Shown here one piece after another: positions 1 through 12,600 of a stretch of DNA of 64,000 bases. Below the pieces are notes generated by a model, which worked only from the letters and a program-made list of their open reading frames with translations, did no database searches and was not told the DNA's origin. A program made the position numbers and the translations under genes. The first letter of the stretch is position 1. The number at the start of each line of letters is the position of its first letter. Origin of the DNA: Sphagnum magellanicum (taxonomy: Eukaryota; Streptophyta; Sphagnopsida; Sphagnales; Sphagnaceae); NCBI GenBank assembly GCA_021904315.1, contig CM038908.1, positions 20,542,501-20,606,500 of the forward strand. Reading direction: 5' to 3'.

Positions 1-2400
1 TTCTAACTATTCATAGATTTTGGACTCAAAGAATTTCTAGGGTCCACTATCAACAATTCACCCCCTATATTTCTCTTTTCCCAATTTTTTAAAACTATGA
101 ATGGTACTTGGAAAACATGGATAACCCCTTCTCTTGGGTATACATTAGGTTTGATCCCTTCATTGGAGATCACTTCTTGTAACCAAGGCACCTTTGCAAA
201 CCCCCAATCCAAACTTTTCTTTTCACTCCAATTGTGATTTAAAATGTTTGATGTCCTGCACATCATTCTTCTATTTGCAATTTTTTTGGTTTTAAAACTA
301 TACCCATGTTCGATGTTTCATACAATTCTTATTTTGCATCCCAATTATTTTCAAGATTTGAATTCATGTTTTGTTGTCTAGCTCTTTGATCCATTTGCCT
401 TTACAAATTTTGAGGCACCATTCGATTCATATTGTTCTATCAATTTCAATTTCCTTCAATTGCTTATATGCTTCTAACTTTAGTCCTTATAACCTTCATT
501 GCTTTAACCTTTATCTTCTACTTCCAAAAAACTTAGAGATCAAGATCTTCAAAAATAATATTTCTTCTTTCAAATTTCAACATCTACAAAAAATAACGCT
601 CTCAATAAAACCAAACCACTCACAATATTTTGCTTGTGTTTATGCTTCAAAAAAAAAAATTTGTCCCCAAGATGGTCCCCAAGATGGTCACCAAATGGTA
701 AATGAAAATTCTACTCAAATTTGCTTTATGCTTACTAATAAACAATACAAATGGTACCCACAACAACTCTTAAATCACATACAATTTGTTGTTATAAACC
801 ATTCAAGTTAATTTGCAAACTGTATTCACACATTCTTCTCATTATTGTTATTGTTCCATTATTTATCGAATTTTGGTTTATTCTTGATAATTAGAATCTA
901 GGATCAAGTTTTAATTATTACAGTTTAAAAACACAAAAAATTAAAAATGTATTCACTATTTCCTCATCAATATTCTACTATTTTAAAAATTCAAAATTGA
1001 ACATTTCAAATATATGTAATATAAAAATATAAAAATCAAAAATGAAAATTAAGAAAATTTGTGGTTCATAACCCAATAATTCTAAAATTACATATTATGT
1101 CTCTATTCTTTTATCTAGCAACTCTTTAAGTTTTTGTATGTGTAAAACAATCATCCTAATCTTTATCACAATCAATATCTAAATACTAAATCCTTTCCTT
1201 CCAAAAGTAATTTGAAAATCAAAATTAAACAAATGCTCTAATTTTATCTTATTAATTCTCTGCCATTCACCTCATTACAATGGACTATAAACCACAACAT
1301 CATTTGGGATTTTTTGTTTTCATTGCTCAAAATGTTGGACTTCATGTTTTGTGTGAGTAGATACATGTCCTCTTGTCACCTTCCCTTTAGTCTTTGCATT
1401 GTGAAGTCAATATTGTGCTCACCATAGATGTGGTTTACATTCTTGCTAATGTCATCATCACCAATCCCATTTGAATGGATTTTGTTTCATGAGTTGTTTT
1501 TTAAGGATTGGTTGTGATGATTGTAGCCTAGGTAAAGGATTGACTATCTCACAATTGGCACTTTGGTGATGTGTTTTTCCCTCTTGCCATAGTTGTATTT
1601 GGGTGCTTACACCAATAGATGGATGTTTTGTTTCATCCATGTGGTAACATGGCATGGTCAGCCAAGGGCTATGGGGGTCCTCCTTTGTTGCACTAATTTT
1701 ATAAGCAAAGGGAGGGTGTCCATGGCTTTACAAAAAAATTAGGCTGCCTCCATCTTGAGGCAAATTTGTTGCTTGGGAGGCCTTTTCTAGGCTAGGTGTT
1801 CTTTTAGGTTTCCTGCCCATTTCTTTGATTGATTTTATTTATGAGAGAGGTGAGAGGTTTAGGACATAGGTTGCTCTTTTGCCCCTCTCTGACAAGTCCC
1901 CATTGCTAAATTTGAGACCCCCACTTTGTAGGTTTGAATTTTGGGTGATACTTTTGGTTCTAACATAATAGAAGAGCCTAGAAGTATAAGGTTTTTAAAT
2001 GTTTTTTTTAATATGTAGCCATGGTGGCAACCATCCACAAGAGGAAAGAGCCAAATTTGGCGACAGGTCAGGTCATAGTGACAATAAACACTTTCTAAAA
2101 TCCTACTATGTTTGGGGAACCTCCAATAGCCTAGTGTCTAAATATGATGAACTTCTTTTTTTTCCTCCTCATAACGTGGCGAACTTGAAGGCATCTAGGA
2201 AGAATCTTTGAACCATAGAAGAGGTGTCAGGTAGATGCGTTTAGTTAGATTTCACACCCAAAAAATTGGCATGCTATGAGGTACTCTTCACCTAGACCCA
2301 TAAACTAGCATGCTATGTGTAGTATGGACAGCAGCCAAAGCTATCGGCACTAATGACATACTAATTTAGTACATGTAAGTGTATTCTTAGCGTTTAGTTG
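1..2400. other. AT-rich non-coding stretch
   Basis: No gene is recognised here. The minus strand has an 87-codon open frame at 3-266 that contains ordinary-looking protein sequence but matches no family I know, and the plus strand has a 146-codon frame at 371-811 made of AT-rich low-complexity sequence. Both could be decayed repeat sequence. Nothing else is supported. Confidence 0.5.
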
Positions 2401-2808
2401 ACGTACACACACAGGGGGGTCCACGCACATACATACGAAGAACAAGCCTCGTCATTTATCCAAGATCACATGGTGGTCAGATTGTTGGGAGGACACGGTA
2501 AGGAGGGGAAGGGCGGGGACGAAACTTTCTTTGTTCACATTAGACGGTGTTCTAGATGACGGCTGTCTAAAATACTATTGACCGCCGAAATACCCCATAC
2601 GAATTGTCGACCCAAGGAGTCAGGACCGCATAACATGCTTGCCGTGTGTCCAGGGCCACACAAAACAAGGAGCTGTGGTCCCAACGACAATAAGGAGGCA
2701 TTACGGCTGAGGGAGGAGAGCGGCGGGCCAAGTAGTCCATCTTGTTGTCACCTTCCCCCTTATAAAGTCCCTCTAAACTATGGGCAAAGCAACTAAAGGA
2801 AAACAAAG
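2401..2808. other. GC-richer non-coding stretch left of a MITE
   Basis: This stretch is richer in G and C than the DNA on its left. It contains overlapping short open frames on both strands (2567-2848 minus, 2578-2796 plus) that oppose each other and resemble no known protein. I see no gene. Confidence 0.4.
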
Positions 2809-2811
2809 TAA

Positions 2812-3185
2812 GAACATCTGCAGCGGTGCTCAGCATGCAACCCTGCACAAATATTTTTCACATCCAAGTTTAGTTATTTAAATTTTTGCAACCCCACCCA
2901 TAAAATTGAAACTGGGATAGCAAAGAGGTGGAGAGCTACTAATAGCGAAACACCTGGGCCAATCATTATGATAAGCCAATCCGAAACACTGAGCCGCAGT
3001 CAGATCATATTTATTATACTCTTTTGTGCAGGTGTACAGTGTTGCTGCGCCTTTCACCAGCCACGGCAAACTTTGCAATTATGGTGAGCCAAAACAATTG
3101 TCCCGAGCTAAACCGGCATGTTTTGACTTTTCTTAATCCGATTTTACTGTGCAGGGCCACATAAGGAGCACCGCTGGAGATGCTC
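2812..3185. mobile_element. PIF/Harbinger (Tourist)-type MITE
   Basis: A 374-bp non-coding element with long imperfect terminal inverted repeats. The left end reads GAACATCTGCAGCGGTGCTC and the reverse complement of the right end reads GAGCATCTCCAGCGGTGCTC. The match extends inward to the CCCTGCACA words at both ends (2841-2849 and the complement near 3149-3157). It is flanked by the trinucleotide TAA on both sides (2809-2811 and 3186-3188), the TWA-type target duplication of PIF/Harbinger elements. GAGCATCTCC-type termini are common in plant Tourist-like MITEs. There is no transposase, so it would move only with a trans-acting one. Ends and duplication are read directly; the superfamily follows from the duplication and terminus type. 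Confidence 0.85.
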
Positions 3186-3188
3186 TAA

Positions 3189-4160
3189 AACAGTCATGCA
3201 AAATATGAAATTTGTTTAGCCCTATACATAACACAATGGTGCCAAATAATCTAAGGCTTTTCCCCCAAAATAATAATGTCCCAGTTGAAAATGAAGTGCT
3301 GCTTTTGACACCAAAGGTGAAGAGTTTCTGGTCCAGGGAGGGCAAATAAGTAGCAACCTGCATAAATGCTTGTTACATTATTTTTAGATGGCACTCTCCT
3401 CCTAAATTAGAGGGTGTCTGTCTAGGAGCCTTGCTACATAGCCATTTTAGATTTTTCGTAGTACCCCAATCCCAAAGCTTGTCTTTGGTACTTTCCTGTT
3501 GTCAAAGAAAATACATACTTTATGGAGTCCAACAAATCAATGAGAAAGCTAGTCTTTTTCTTTAATCCTCCTTGCTTCTCGCAACAAGGGTTGTCTTATT
3601 CTCTCTTTGCGGCTGTGTATATATATGTGTGTGGACTACATGCCCTAATTCTAAGCCATGTTGAAAGCGTATGTCTGTTGAATATGAAATTGTGATGCCC
3701 GCAAGGAATAGCTGCGCTCAAGGCTAGGGTAAAGGATGGCTTCACTGCTATTCCCTTATTCTTGCACAAGAGCACTTTGGGTTCATGTAAATGAAATAGT
3801 AATCTTGGGTGTAACGTGTGCAATGATAGGGTCTTGGTCTAACAATAGGGCTTTTTCTGTTCAATGAAAGTGTGCAATCATGGGGCAAATGATAAATGAA
3901 CTCAAATTACATCAATTAATTGTAGACCACAAAATTTCACACGGTAATCATATGAAACTTCAAACCTGTGCACATTATGAAATTTGGGTCGCTACGTATT
4001 ACTACCAAGATTCATCAATAAATATTTTTGTAGCAGGTGGAATTTTTTAAAACGTGTTCTGAAATGTGCAAATATAGCTATCCCATAGGGTGCACAATCA
4101 AGGAAAGTAACTTGTCAGAATATCTATAATCTACCAGCATTCATTAGGGAATAATTAGTG
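3189..4160. other. Non-coding stretch
   Basis: Only short open frames without resemblance to known proteins are present. Nothing is recognised. Confidence 0.5.
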
Positions 4161-5340
4161 ACCCGTGAAAATTCCTAGTCAGGGGAAGGTACGATTGTAT
4201 GAAATATCAATAATCAGAGTCTTCTGTACTCTGCATGCACCCCATTGGAACAAAGAGGCTAAACTTGAAAGGACTGGGGAGTCAGGAGTCGAGATTTCAT
4301 TTCCCCCACACCCCCTCCCCGGCCTCACTTGTAAAGACGCCCGGGGGAGGGGGAAGTGCGTAGTTTTACAGTATAATCGGAGGTCCCCTTCTCTACCCTA
4401 ATTATTCCTCCGCCGTTTGTGGGGGCATTTCAAAAACTGGAATGCTCCTCTTCGATTCTGTACCTGGTGAGAAAAACCAAAAAATTCAGCACAGGTCTTT
4501 ACACTTGTTAACGTCCTCGGCTTTACCAGAATCAGTCTCATGTTGGGCTCGGCCTTGCACAGGTGGTAAAACCTCAAGCCTCAGGTAAAGCCCATGACCT
4601 CAGGCTTTACTTTACATAAGCATGAAGTTTAGAACCATCAACATGGTTGGGAGTTGCTGGGTAACTGAGCAGCTGGAGAGAAGAGGTTTTCAAACAACTT
4701 GGATCCCAATGAGTATTCTAGACTGTGGTCCCACTGTGTTCCAAGGAGACGAATGTAAGGCAAATTTATACGAGAAAAAGTTCTTAAACAACAACAGCAA
4801 GACATTTGGTATGTAAGCAAAAGGCACAACGAATTTAGGCTTGAAGTGGTGCTACATGCAGAGATAAAGAGGAAAACTATGGGGAGCCGACAAGCGCATG
4901 ACGATAGCAGGGAATGATGTCCTGACCCGCCGCCTTTCTGGAACTCACCACAGAGGAGGGGCCGAGTGGCAGGCTGGAGTCCGGGGGGAGGAGGGGGGGC
5001 GCGCGGGGTTGCGGTCAGGCAGTCAGGACTCTTCTGGCCGCACGCTCTGTGCCCCAACAAACTGGTGCACTCATTTTGAAATGCAGCCTTTTGTTTCCTC
5101 GATATTACTGCGCCCGTGCTCATCGTTCCACCTCTAGTGTCGTCAGCGAATGAGGTGGTTGCATAGCGCAATATTCAGGCTTTGAGCACTGCTTTTTTGG
5201 AAGAATTTTTGTTTGAAGCCAAAAGTAGCGATCATCCATAGCTTGGGAGATGTAGTAGAAAAAGTGGCGATCATCCTCTCGAAGATTTAGCCAAAATCTG
5301 GCTATTAAACCAGATATGAAGTACAAAACTTTAATCATCT
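4161..5340. other. GC-rich islet with unrecognised ORFs
   Basis: A locally GC-rich block. It includes a C-rich run (about 4301-4323) followed by a G-rich run (about 4338-4357) that could pair, and a 177-codon minus-strand frame (4638-5171). That frame is proline- and cysteine-rich, lacks a recognisable domain and overlaps plus-strand frames, so it may be a by-product of composition. A promoter-proximal or untranslated exon is possible, but nothing proves one. Confidence 0.3.
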
Positions 5341-7519
5341 TTCTGTCTCTTTGGCCACCACACTCAAAACCAAATATAAGAAATTGGGGGATTTTTTACT
5401 AATTTTCCCCCTCACTTCTGGGGTTGACACCCTCGAAAATGACTTCATTTATTAATTATTAATTTCGGTTTTTGGTGAAATTTCGCCAATTAAAAAAAAG
5501 GCTGGCTTTGAAACAGGAAAATATTGAATTGGCTCCTACGTAGACCTTTTTCTCCTTCTTAAGAGCATCTGGACTACGCTTTATTCTCTGTAGTAGGGAT
5601 GTATGTATGTATGTATGTGGGCACCTACTATTTTTGGGCTCTTACCTTGAACCCAACAAAGTTCTTCATTCCACCACTACTAAGTGCTAAATGACTAAAC
5701 AAAAACTCAGGCCCCACTTTGATTCATACAAGAACTAAGTTCCATGTGTCATAGCCCTCTTCTGTTCACAGTTTACTAACAACTGGGTAGTGTGGAACCC
5801 AGAGCCACTTCTAGTTATTGGGATACTACATAACTGATAGTCATCCAGGAGGCTACAGCCTACTATTTGTGGTTGATTTAGCTTCAGCATGATCATAGTC
5901 ACTAACAAATGTATATTCTATCAAATGGACACAGACAGCACATACTCGGCACACTCTTTAAAGCTGCTGTGATGTGCCTAATTTTCATAACATCAGCCCA
6001 TGAGCCCATTCTCCCCCCCAACCCTAGAACTCCCACTTCCCCCCAAAAAAAGCCTTACTGTAGGTGCCTGACATGTAAACAATCAAGGGGATGGACGTAT
6101 GGACTATGGGACATGGTACAATGTACAATCCCCACTTGTAGTGCAAATACTTTAGTCATCAAGCTAATTCTAAGTTCTAACCAGTGTACCCAATACGGAT
6201 ACTTAGACATTCAGGTTTTCCTTTTACAGAGAAACAGGTTCCTTTGGTACTTGAAGTCTGGCCAAGGTGAACCAGCACCCACACTTGGTACCTTGGTGAA
6301 GCAAGGCCTTTTAGTGGCCATATTCGACACAGGATATGTTAAATTTGGACTCAGAGACCTTGATTGAGTCATAGGATGAGATATTTACCATGGTTTAGAA
6401 GCAAGCTGAAAAAATTCAGGATTTTTTACCATGGTACCAGTGTGGGTGCTGGTTCACTCGAGGCCTACTTGTAGTATCCATTCATGATTTAAGATTTGCA
6501 AAAATATGGAAAATCAGTTCTCCCCATTCCCCACTTCCTGACTACATGCTAGGAGTCTTGATCACTCCAAATAGGGTAGAAGAACTTACTTGCATTGAAT
6601 TGATTTGAAGGTGACATGTTTATGTGATAGAGGGATGCTCAATTACATACCTATTTGAGTCAATCCCTTTAAATCAATTTCTAGGCAGAACCTTCATTGA
6701 AAAAGTGGGAGGGGGACTAGGTCACCTATATTTGTGACTCTCTACTTTAGCCATTTTCACTCTTTGGAATGACATGCAATGTGAAAGGAGAGGCCCACTT
6801 TCTGACTCCCTTTCCCAAAGTGGACTGGAAACTAAACAAACTATCAAGTTGATTACTATACTGATGAAGCTGTCACTTGCTAGATTAATATGCCTTGGGT
6901 GAACCAGCACCATGTCCAATATGACAATCTTTTCACTATATTATTGACTCCTTCAAAATCATTTAAAAAATAGTGTAACTAATCTTTTGACTTTTAAAAC
7001 CTTTTTCTAAAAGGATTAAATAACTTGAAATGTTTCTATCATGACCAATAATCAAAATATGTACACCTTTTCATGGTAATAATATGTGACATTTTCTTAT
7101 ATCATGCTTTTATCGTGGGTATCATTTAGTCCATCACCTTTTGTAACCAATCCCAATATAGCACATTACCTTGATTGGCTAATCCATTCCTTTTGTGATC
7201 TGTGCAGCCCTAACAAAAACTTTTGAGGACAAGAACACATGCATGCTCCCACAACAAAATCACAACTTCAAAGACATATTTGAAAAGAGGAATGGCATAA
7301 CATAATGTCATGACAATGACCATATGATTGTGTAGTTGAGTTATAAGAAGAAGTGCAACCACCATATGGACCCATCTATGAAGTTATATCAATGAAACCT
7401 TTCAAAGAACTTACAACATTCAAAATCACCTACATGCACACCAATGCTTTGTAAAGAAGATATATGGCTTTCTATGCATGTGTGTAGATTATCATGGTGT
7501 AAACAAAATCACCATAATC
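5341..7519. other. Non-coding stretch with an inverted-repeat pair
   Basis: It holds a short ATGT microsatellite near 5599-5618 and an inverted repeat at about 6245-6480, listed separately. The 152-codon frame at 5909-6367 runs through one arm of that inverted repeat and matches no family I know. No gene is supported. Confidence 0.4.
6245..6480. repeat. Inverted repeat around GTGAACCAGCACCCACAC
   Basis: The left arm carries GTGAACCAGCACCCACAC followed by TTGGTACC (about 6268-6293). The right arm carries the reverse complement with a one-base gap (about 6432-6457). Weaker similarity extends outward to about 6245 and 6480, with about 135 bp between the arms. A third partial copy, GGTGAACCAGCACC, lies near 6899. 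This could be the core of a foldback or MITE-like element, but no target duplication was found. Confidence 0.55.
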
Positions 7520-7930
7520 TAATATTAAAAAAATTACCATTAATTCCGAGGCTTCTCAAACAATTTGGTTAGCAAAAATATTCACAAAAGTTGACTTGGG
7601 ACGTGCCTACAATTTCATATGCATAAAAGAAAGTAATGAATGGAAACCAACATTTAACACAAGGTATGGGCATTTCAACTAATACAACATCATGTCTTTT
7701 GGCCTTACAAATGTTCTTCCTATTTTCCCAACACATAATGAATGACATATTTAAATAGTTCCTTGACAACTTTTAGATCTTGATGTTTTTAAAGAACCTA
7801 GATGAACACGAAAAAACATGCACATTTTGTCCTCAACAAATTATAGGAAAAAAGGTTATATGCAAAATTGGACAATTGCCTTTTGCACCAAAGAAAGTTA
7901 TTTCCATTTTTCTAAACAATATGTAGAAGA
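7520..7930 (+). pseudogene. Ty3/gypsy reverse transcriptase remnant
   Basis: Reading across frames on the plus strand gives recognisable Ty3/gypsy RT blocks: [11 protein letters not shown] near 7580, then an aromatic NTRYGHF block near 7655, a SFGLTN block near 7695 (the usual PFGLTNAP region), the MNDIF block near 7740, and a LYAKL...C...H block near 7855. Stops and frameshifts separate the pieces, so it cannot encode a protein. The usual YxDD active site is not preserved in the expected place. No LTRs were found nearby. Confidence 0.7.
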
Positions 7931-8569
7931 AAAATGGTGTAATTAATTTTTTTAAATAAAATTTATAGTTTATACTTAAATCTAAATGGGGTGTTTAAAA
8001 TTGATTATGATAATATACCTAGATTACACCTGAACTATTTTCAATTCTAACAAAATATTCATTTATTATATCACATAATACCAAAAAATACCCATTACTT
8101 CTTACAATGCATTGAATATACAAAAAGTGATTTCCCCAAACTTTTGCATCAACATTATGAGAAATTCTCTCAATGAAGATTGCACTACTTGTAATTAATT
8201 CGTAAGTTAAACAATAGAGATATAGATTTTTAAAAATATTATTTGCATTTTAAAAAAATGGTTATATGGTAGTTACAAGGGTCAACCCATTTGACATGTC
8301 ATTTGTTAAGTGTAGGCTTTAGTTAGCATTGGTTGACTTTATGCCCTAGTTGCAAAAAACATTATAGTAAATAACTTTGGATCTCATGTGTTGACGTTGT
8401 GGATTGCATGGATGTGTCACAAATTTTGCATTCCATCAACACAACAAAGGCTAGTTGGCATGCACATTACCAAATCATTCATGTAGTCATTAACTAATTC
8501 ATTGCTAATTACAACTAATATGCAAGTAGAGTTCATAAATACCTAGTAAGTGAAACTAGGATTCAACCA

Positions 8570-8602
8570 CCCATGCAAATTTGAATTTGAAATTTGCATG
8601 GG
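8570..8602. repeat. Perfect 13-bp hairpin
   Basis: CCCATGCAAATTT at 8570-8582 is followed by a seven-base spacer and its exact reverse complement at 8590-8602. It may be a chance AT-rich foldback or the core of a decayed MITE. Confidence 0.6.
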
Positions 8603-10915
8603 AAATGCAAGGGCATATGACACGTGGCAATAAATTAGTAGATTCTTGACCTTACATCAATGGTTATCATGCATTTGTGCATAGTCCCAAAAAAATCAAA
8701 AGGGAGGAGAGGTTTTCTTGTGAGGCAACTTAAAGATGTGCTACATAACTTTTTTTTAAAATGATGGCTTTTAGTTCAAAAATGAGAAACTCAAGCTAGA
8801 AAAGGAAATATGTATATTTTTTAGAATACATGAAATGAAAAAAATAAAATTCATTCATTTATTTATTTGAGGAATTTTTTAAAAAAAATTTATTGAATAA
8901 TTGAATCAACAAAGTTTTGTAATGATTTTGTGAGATTATAGGATCTTTGAATTTTTGATGTGATGAGTAATTCTTATTTATTCAATGCCCATCTCATTTT
9001 TGTGCATTTACAATATCATTGATTGTTCTTGTTCAAAACTATGTTCTGTTACAAGGTTGTTAGTTTTTACACAACTAAAGTGAATTATTAAATATTGTCA
9101 TCAAAACAAGTTCCAAGACATTCAAGCCTAGTTGTTAAATGCCAAAGCAATGAATGTGAATGTAAGTTTACATCTACACATGTGATAGAATTCAACTTTA
9201 ATAATAGTACTTAGTGCATGTATTCCAACTTTGAAAATAAATAGATTTTCACAAATGTAACATGCACATGGTTATGATGAGTTGTTTGTGTTGCATTTTG
9301 GTGATAATTCAACCATGCAACAAAGTGTGTATGGTGCTTATACAATTATTACCTTGTATGGGCAACATATTACAAGGTACTTCTACTTAGTTTCAAAATA
9401 TGAACATCCAAATGAGTAGCAAAACTAAATGGTCAAGCATCTAAGAAAACAAATGCTAAAGCAGTGAGAATGAAGGTGAGTGAACAAATTTGATTTCATG
9501 ATGTGTTGTTTGTGTTACATTTTAATGTTAAATTTTTCATGACAATGTATGTATGTCGTTTGTTAGTTGCAAAAGACTCCTATTTAATTTTAGAATGTGG
9601 ACTTAAATTGTATTCCACATTATAGGGAAGACATTCACTATGAGAAATTACGTCCGTCAAAACCACACTACCCTGCAACTAAAACTCAAAAAACAACTCA
9701 TATACAATTGTTATGCAACTTTCCTATGGGTATTATAGTTAGTGTGCAACTATCCCCTTAGAAATATAGTGTATTAATAAATAAATTGTCATGTTAGAAA
9801 ATCAATTAGTTGTGTTATAGTTACAAGTGAGTTGAAAATGGGTCTTTTATACGATAATTTATACACATCATACATACATATGTAATCAATCATGTTTGAT
9901 TTCTTCAAGAATTGCATTATAGTTGCATGTTGTAACTAATGTACAATGTACATACATGCGATCATGTCATGTGTCCACATTTCCACCACCCATTATGGGA
10001 TACATTGGCAACTAATTTTTGATTATGATTCCCATTGATACAATTAGTATCGCCACTAGTGCTCCACTACTAAAGTACTAATGTTCAACTATGTTATGAT
10101 TATAATATAATTACTTATAACTTAAGAAGGATACATATTCATTAGTTGTTTATATCTTCATCATATGTGTTTCATTTTGAATGATTTAAAATGTTATGAG
10201 AATGTTACTTCAAGTTTTAGAAATCATCTTTAAAATGCAAAGGAAAATGAGTAATGAAAAAATAACAAGAAGATAAATAAGCTTTCCAACTTAAAAAACA
10301 CGTTTTTTTTTTTTCCCCTCTTTGGACCCCTCCTATTTTCAAACCTCATAACTTTTTATTTCTTATTCATTTTAAACGATTTAAAGTGTTATAGGAATGC
10401 CACCTGAAGTTTTATAAATCATTTTTGAACTTTAATAGCAATAGAGCAACATATAAAGAATTTTGTGGGTTTTCGGGAATCGGCTTTTGTATCATTTGGT
10501 GGTTTTTTAAAAAAATTCTTGACCCCCTTTACTTTGATGGCCATAACTTTCTCAATTATATTCCATTTTTGACGATTTTTAGTGCTCCAAATGTGTTAAT
10601 AGGAGGGGTTCAAGTTTTGTTTATACACAAAAAACAATGGAGCCCCCCCCCCCTTGGATCTAGCCTACCTTGAATGCTTAAGTGTTATAGTTGCAACTCA
10701 ATTGCAACTAATGAACAACTAAAAGGTTTAACCCATATGTTTTGTTTTCAAATCCCATGTTACAGATTATATAAATAAGGTTTTTTTCTTATGTTTTCAC
10801 ATTAAAATACATGTGTCATTTTGGGATGAGCTTTTAAAAACTTAATCTAAAGGCAAAACATAAAATAAAAAATAAAATTTCATAGTTATTTTTTAGTGCA
10901 TTTAGTCATGTGCTT

Positions 10916-11050
10916 TCTTACTTACTTACCTACCTAGGTAAGTAAGTAGGTTTTACTTTTCTACCTACCTATGTAGGTAGGTAAATATGTAGGTATGTAG
11001 GTTTCAAGACCTACTAACCTACCTACCTATGGTTATGTACAACCTACTTA
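10916..11050. repeat. ACCT/AGGT low-complexity tract
   Basis: Imperfect runs of CTTA, CCTA, TAGG and GTAG tetramers in both orientations. The CCTACCTA-like blocks can pair with nearby TAGGTAGG-like blocks. Similar tracts occur near 15.63-15.84, 56.55-56.74 and 56.90-57.02 kb. Confidence 0.7.
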
Positions 11051-12299
11051 GCTACTAAAATTAGTTTTTATTTTTTATTTTTAAAAAAAGTAATTAATAT
11101 GCCATGTGGCAATTTTTTAATTGTGCCACATGTCACAATTTCAGACCATCATTAATAATCATAATGGACGACGCAGATCAATATTTCAAAAAAAATTAAT
11201 GTCCAAAATTTTTCATAATGCAACATGTCAGATTTTAATATATGGATGATAATTAATGATGTAAATATGACATCATGGGTGTAGTTAAAATGGAGTTACA
11301 TAGTAGTTAAAATGAGTTGTTTTGATTGAATTACAATTGAATTATAATGAGTTGTACCATATATACGATGAATTACAATTTTGCAATTCATGCAACTTGT
11401 CCATTAGCACTCACAATGTATAAATATAGTGAGTTGCAAGTGTCCTTTACAACTCAAAAATTGAGTCGCAAAACACCTTTTTTTCTCATAATGATTTTGA
11501 TATTGGTGTAAATTTCCTTCCACATCTAACATCATATCACAATATAACCCAATTTTTGAATGGAAATAAAATGGACCTTTTATATTTAGATAACAATAGA
11601 CAAGTTGTAGCAAGTAGTAATATCTGACATTAAAGATATAAAAAAAATGTATACCATTGGCAAATGACAATTTTTAAATATTTTAGTTTTGTATTTTTTG
11701 ACATTAAATATTTATACATTCAATTATATCATTCTCAAGATGCTTATCATTATTTGTGGAATGTAATTATGTTGTGTGTTTCGCAATGGACAATATATCC
11801 ATATTTTAGTTTCAAACAACCACAAAAATAGTATTGCAAGTTCCAAAAATCACAAACTAATAACATATGTAAATGGACATTACTTGTTAAACAACACAAT
11901 CAACAAATTCACAAGTTGCAATTTAGTATTATTTCAATTGAATTAGTTGTATCACAAGACCCATGACAAACCCGATTAGTTACAAGATAATATTGCATAT
12001 GTTAATCCATGAGTTGCAACTTAGTTTTTAAAAGTTGAATCCATGTTAGATAAATGATGATCCATGCAAGTGCCATGATGAATTGCAATTTTTTTTCTTA
12101 TGAAAATTGTGTGTGGTAATGTACTATCAATCCTAGATGGTTAATTGGCATGTAGTTGGATGTATTTTGCAATGATATACATCGATGTGGATTTTCATAT
12201 ATGTCATGTCATGATTATTACAACTAATGAAAATTTTAATGCAACTTGAGGTATGAAAACATGGCATGTTGCAAGTGGTTTTTACAATACAAACATGCA

Positions 12300-12600
12300 A
12301 TTCTAGACCCAATTGTAGAACCACCAATTTTTCCATAGTGCGATCTAAGGTCAAATTTTTGGGCTACATCATCTTTAATGGCATACTTGTAATGGACCCA
12401 AAGAATTTTCAATTGGGTAAACCTTTTCTTTACTTTAGAATTAATGTCCAACACTTATTGGTTTTACAAACTTCTATCAAATTTTTATAAAAAAATTCTA
12501 CCCAAAATTTGCTACCTATTTAACACAACTTACATGAAAGGATAAATTCAAATGGGACAATGATATTCTAAAAGCCTCACCTAGATTCCAATGTATTCCA
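12300..12600 (+). pseudogene. Ty3/gypsy RT-RNase H junction remnant
   Basis: The frame beginning near 12266 contains KVKFLGYIIFNGILVMDPKN, the conserved FLGY...G...DP.K block that ends gypsy reverse transcriptase. After a frameshift near 12450 the reading continues with GFTNFYQIFIKKFYPKFA and then KFKWDND, matching the FLGL.NFYR.FI...F...A block and the F.W block at the start of RNase H. Frameshifts and a stop show it is dead. It lacks the upstream RT seen near 7.5 kb, so it is probably a separate remnant. Confidence 0.65.

Larger units (their letters stand above)
7931..12259. other. AT-rich non-coding stretch
   Basis: No gene is recognised. It contains a perfect short hairpin (8570-8602), a local duplication (about 10165-10240 against 10360-10440), an 11-C run near 10641, and an ACCT/AGGT low-complexity tract (about 10916-11050). 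GTTGCAACT-like words recur without a clear unit. The open frames are short and compositional. Confidence 0.5.

Noticed and set aside
4638..5171. 177-codon minus-strand ORF
   Set aside because: Proline/cysteine-rich, opposes plus-strand frames in a GC-rich patch and shows no domain; mentioned only as part of the stretch.
5909..6367. 152-codon plus-strand ORF
   Set aside because: Runs through one arm of an inverted repeat, with no domain or composition suggesting a gene.
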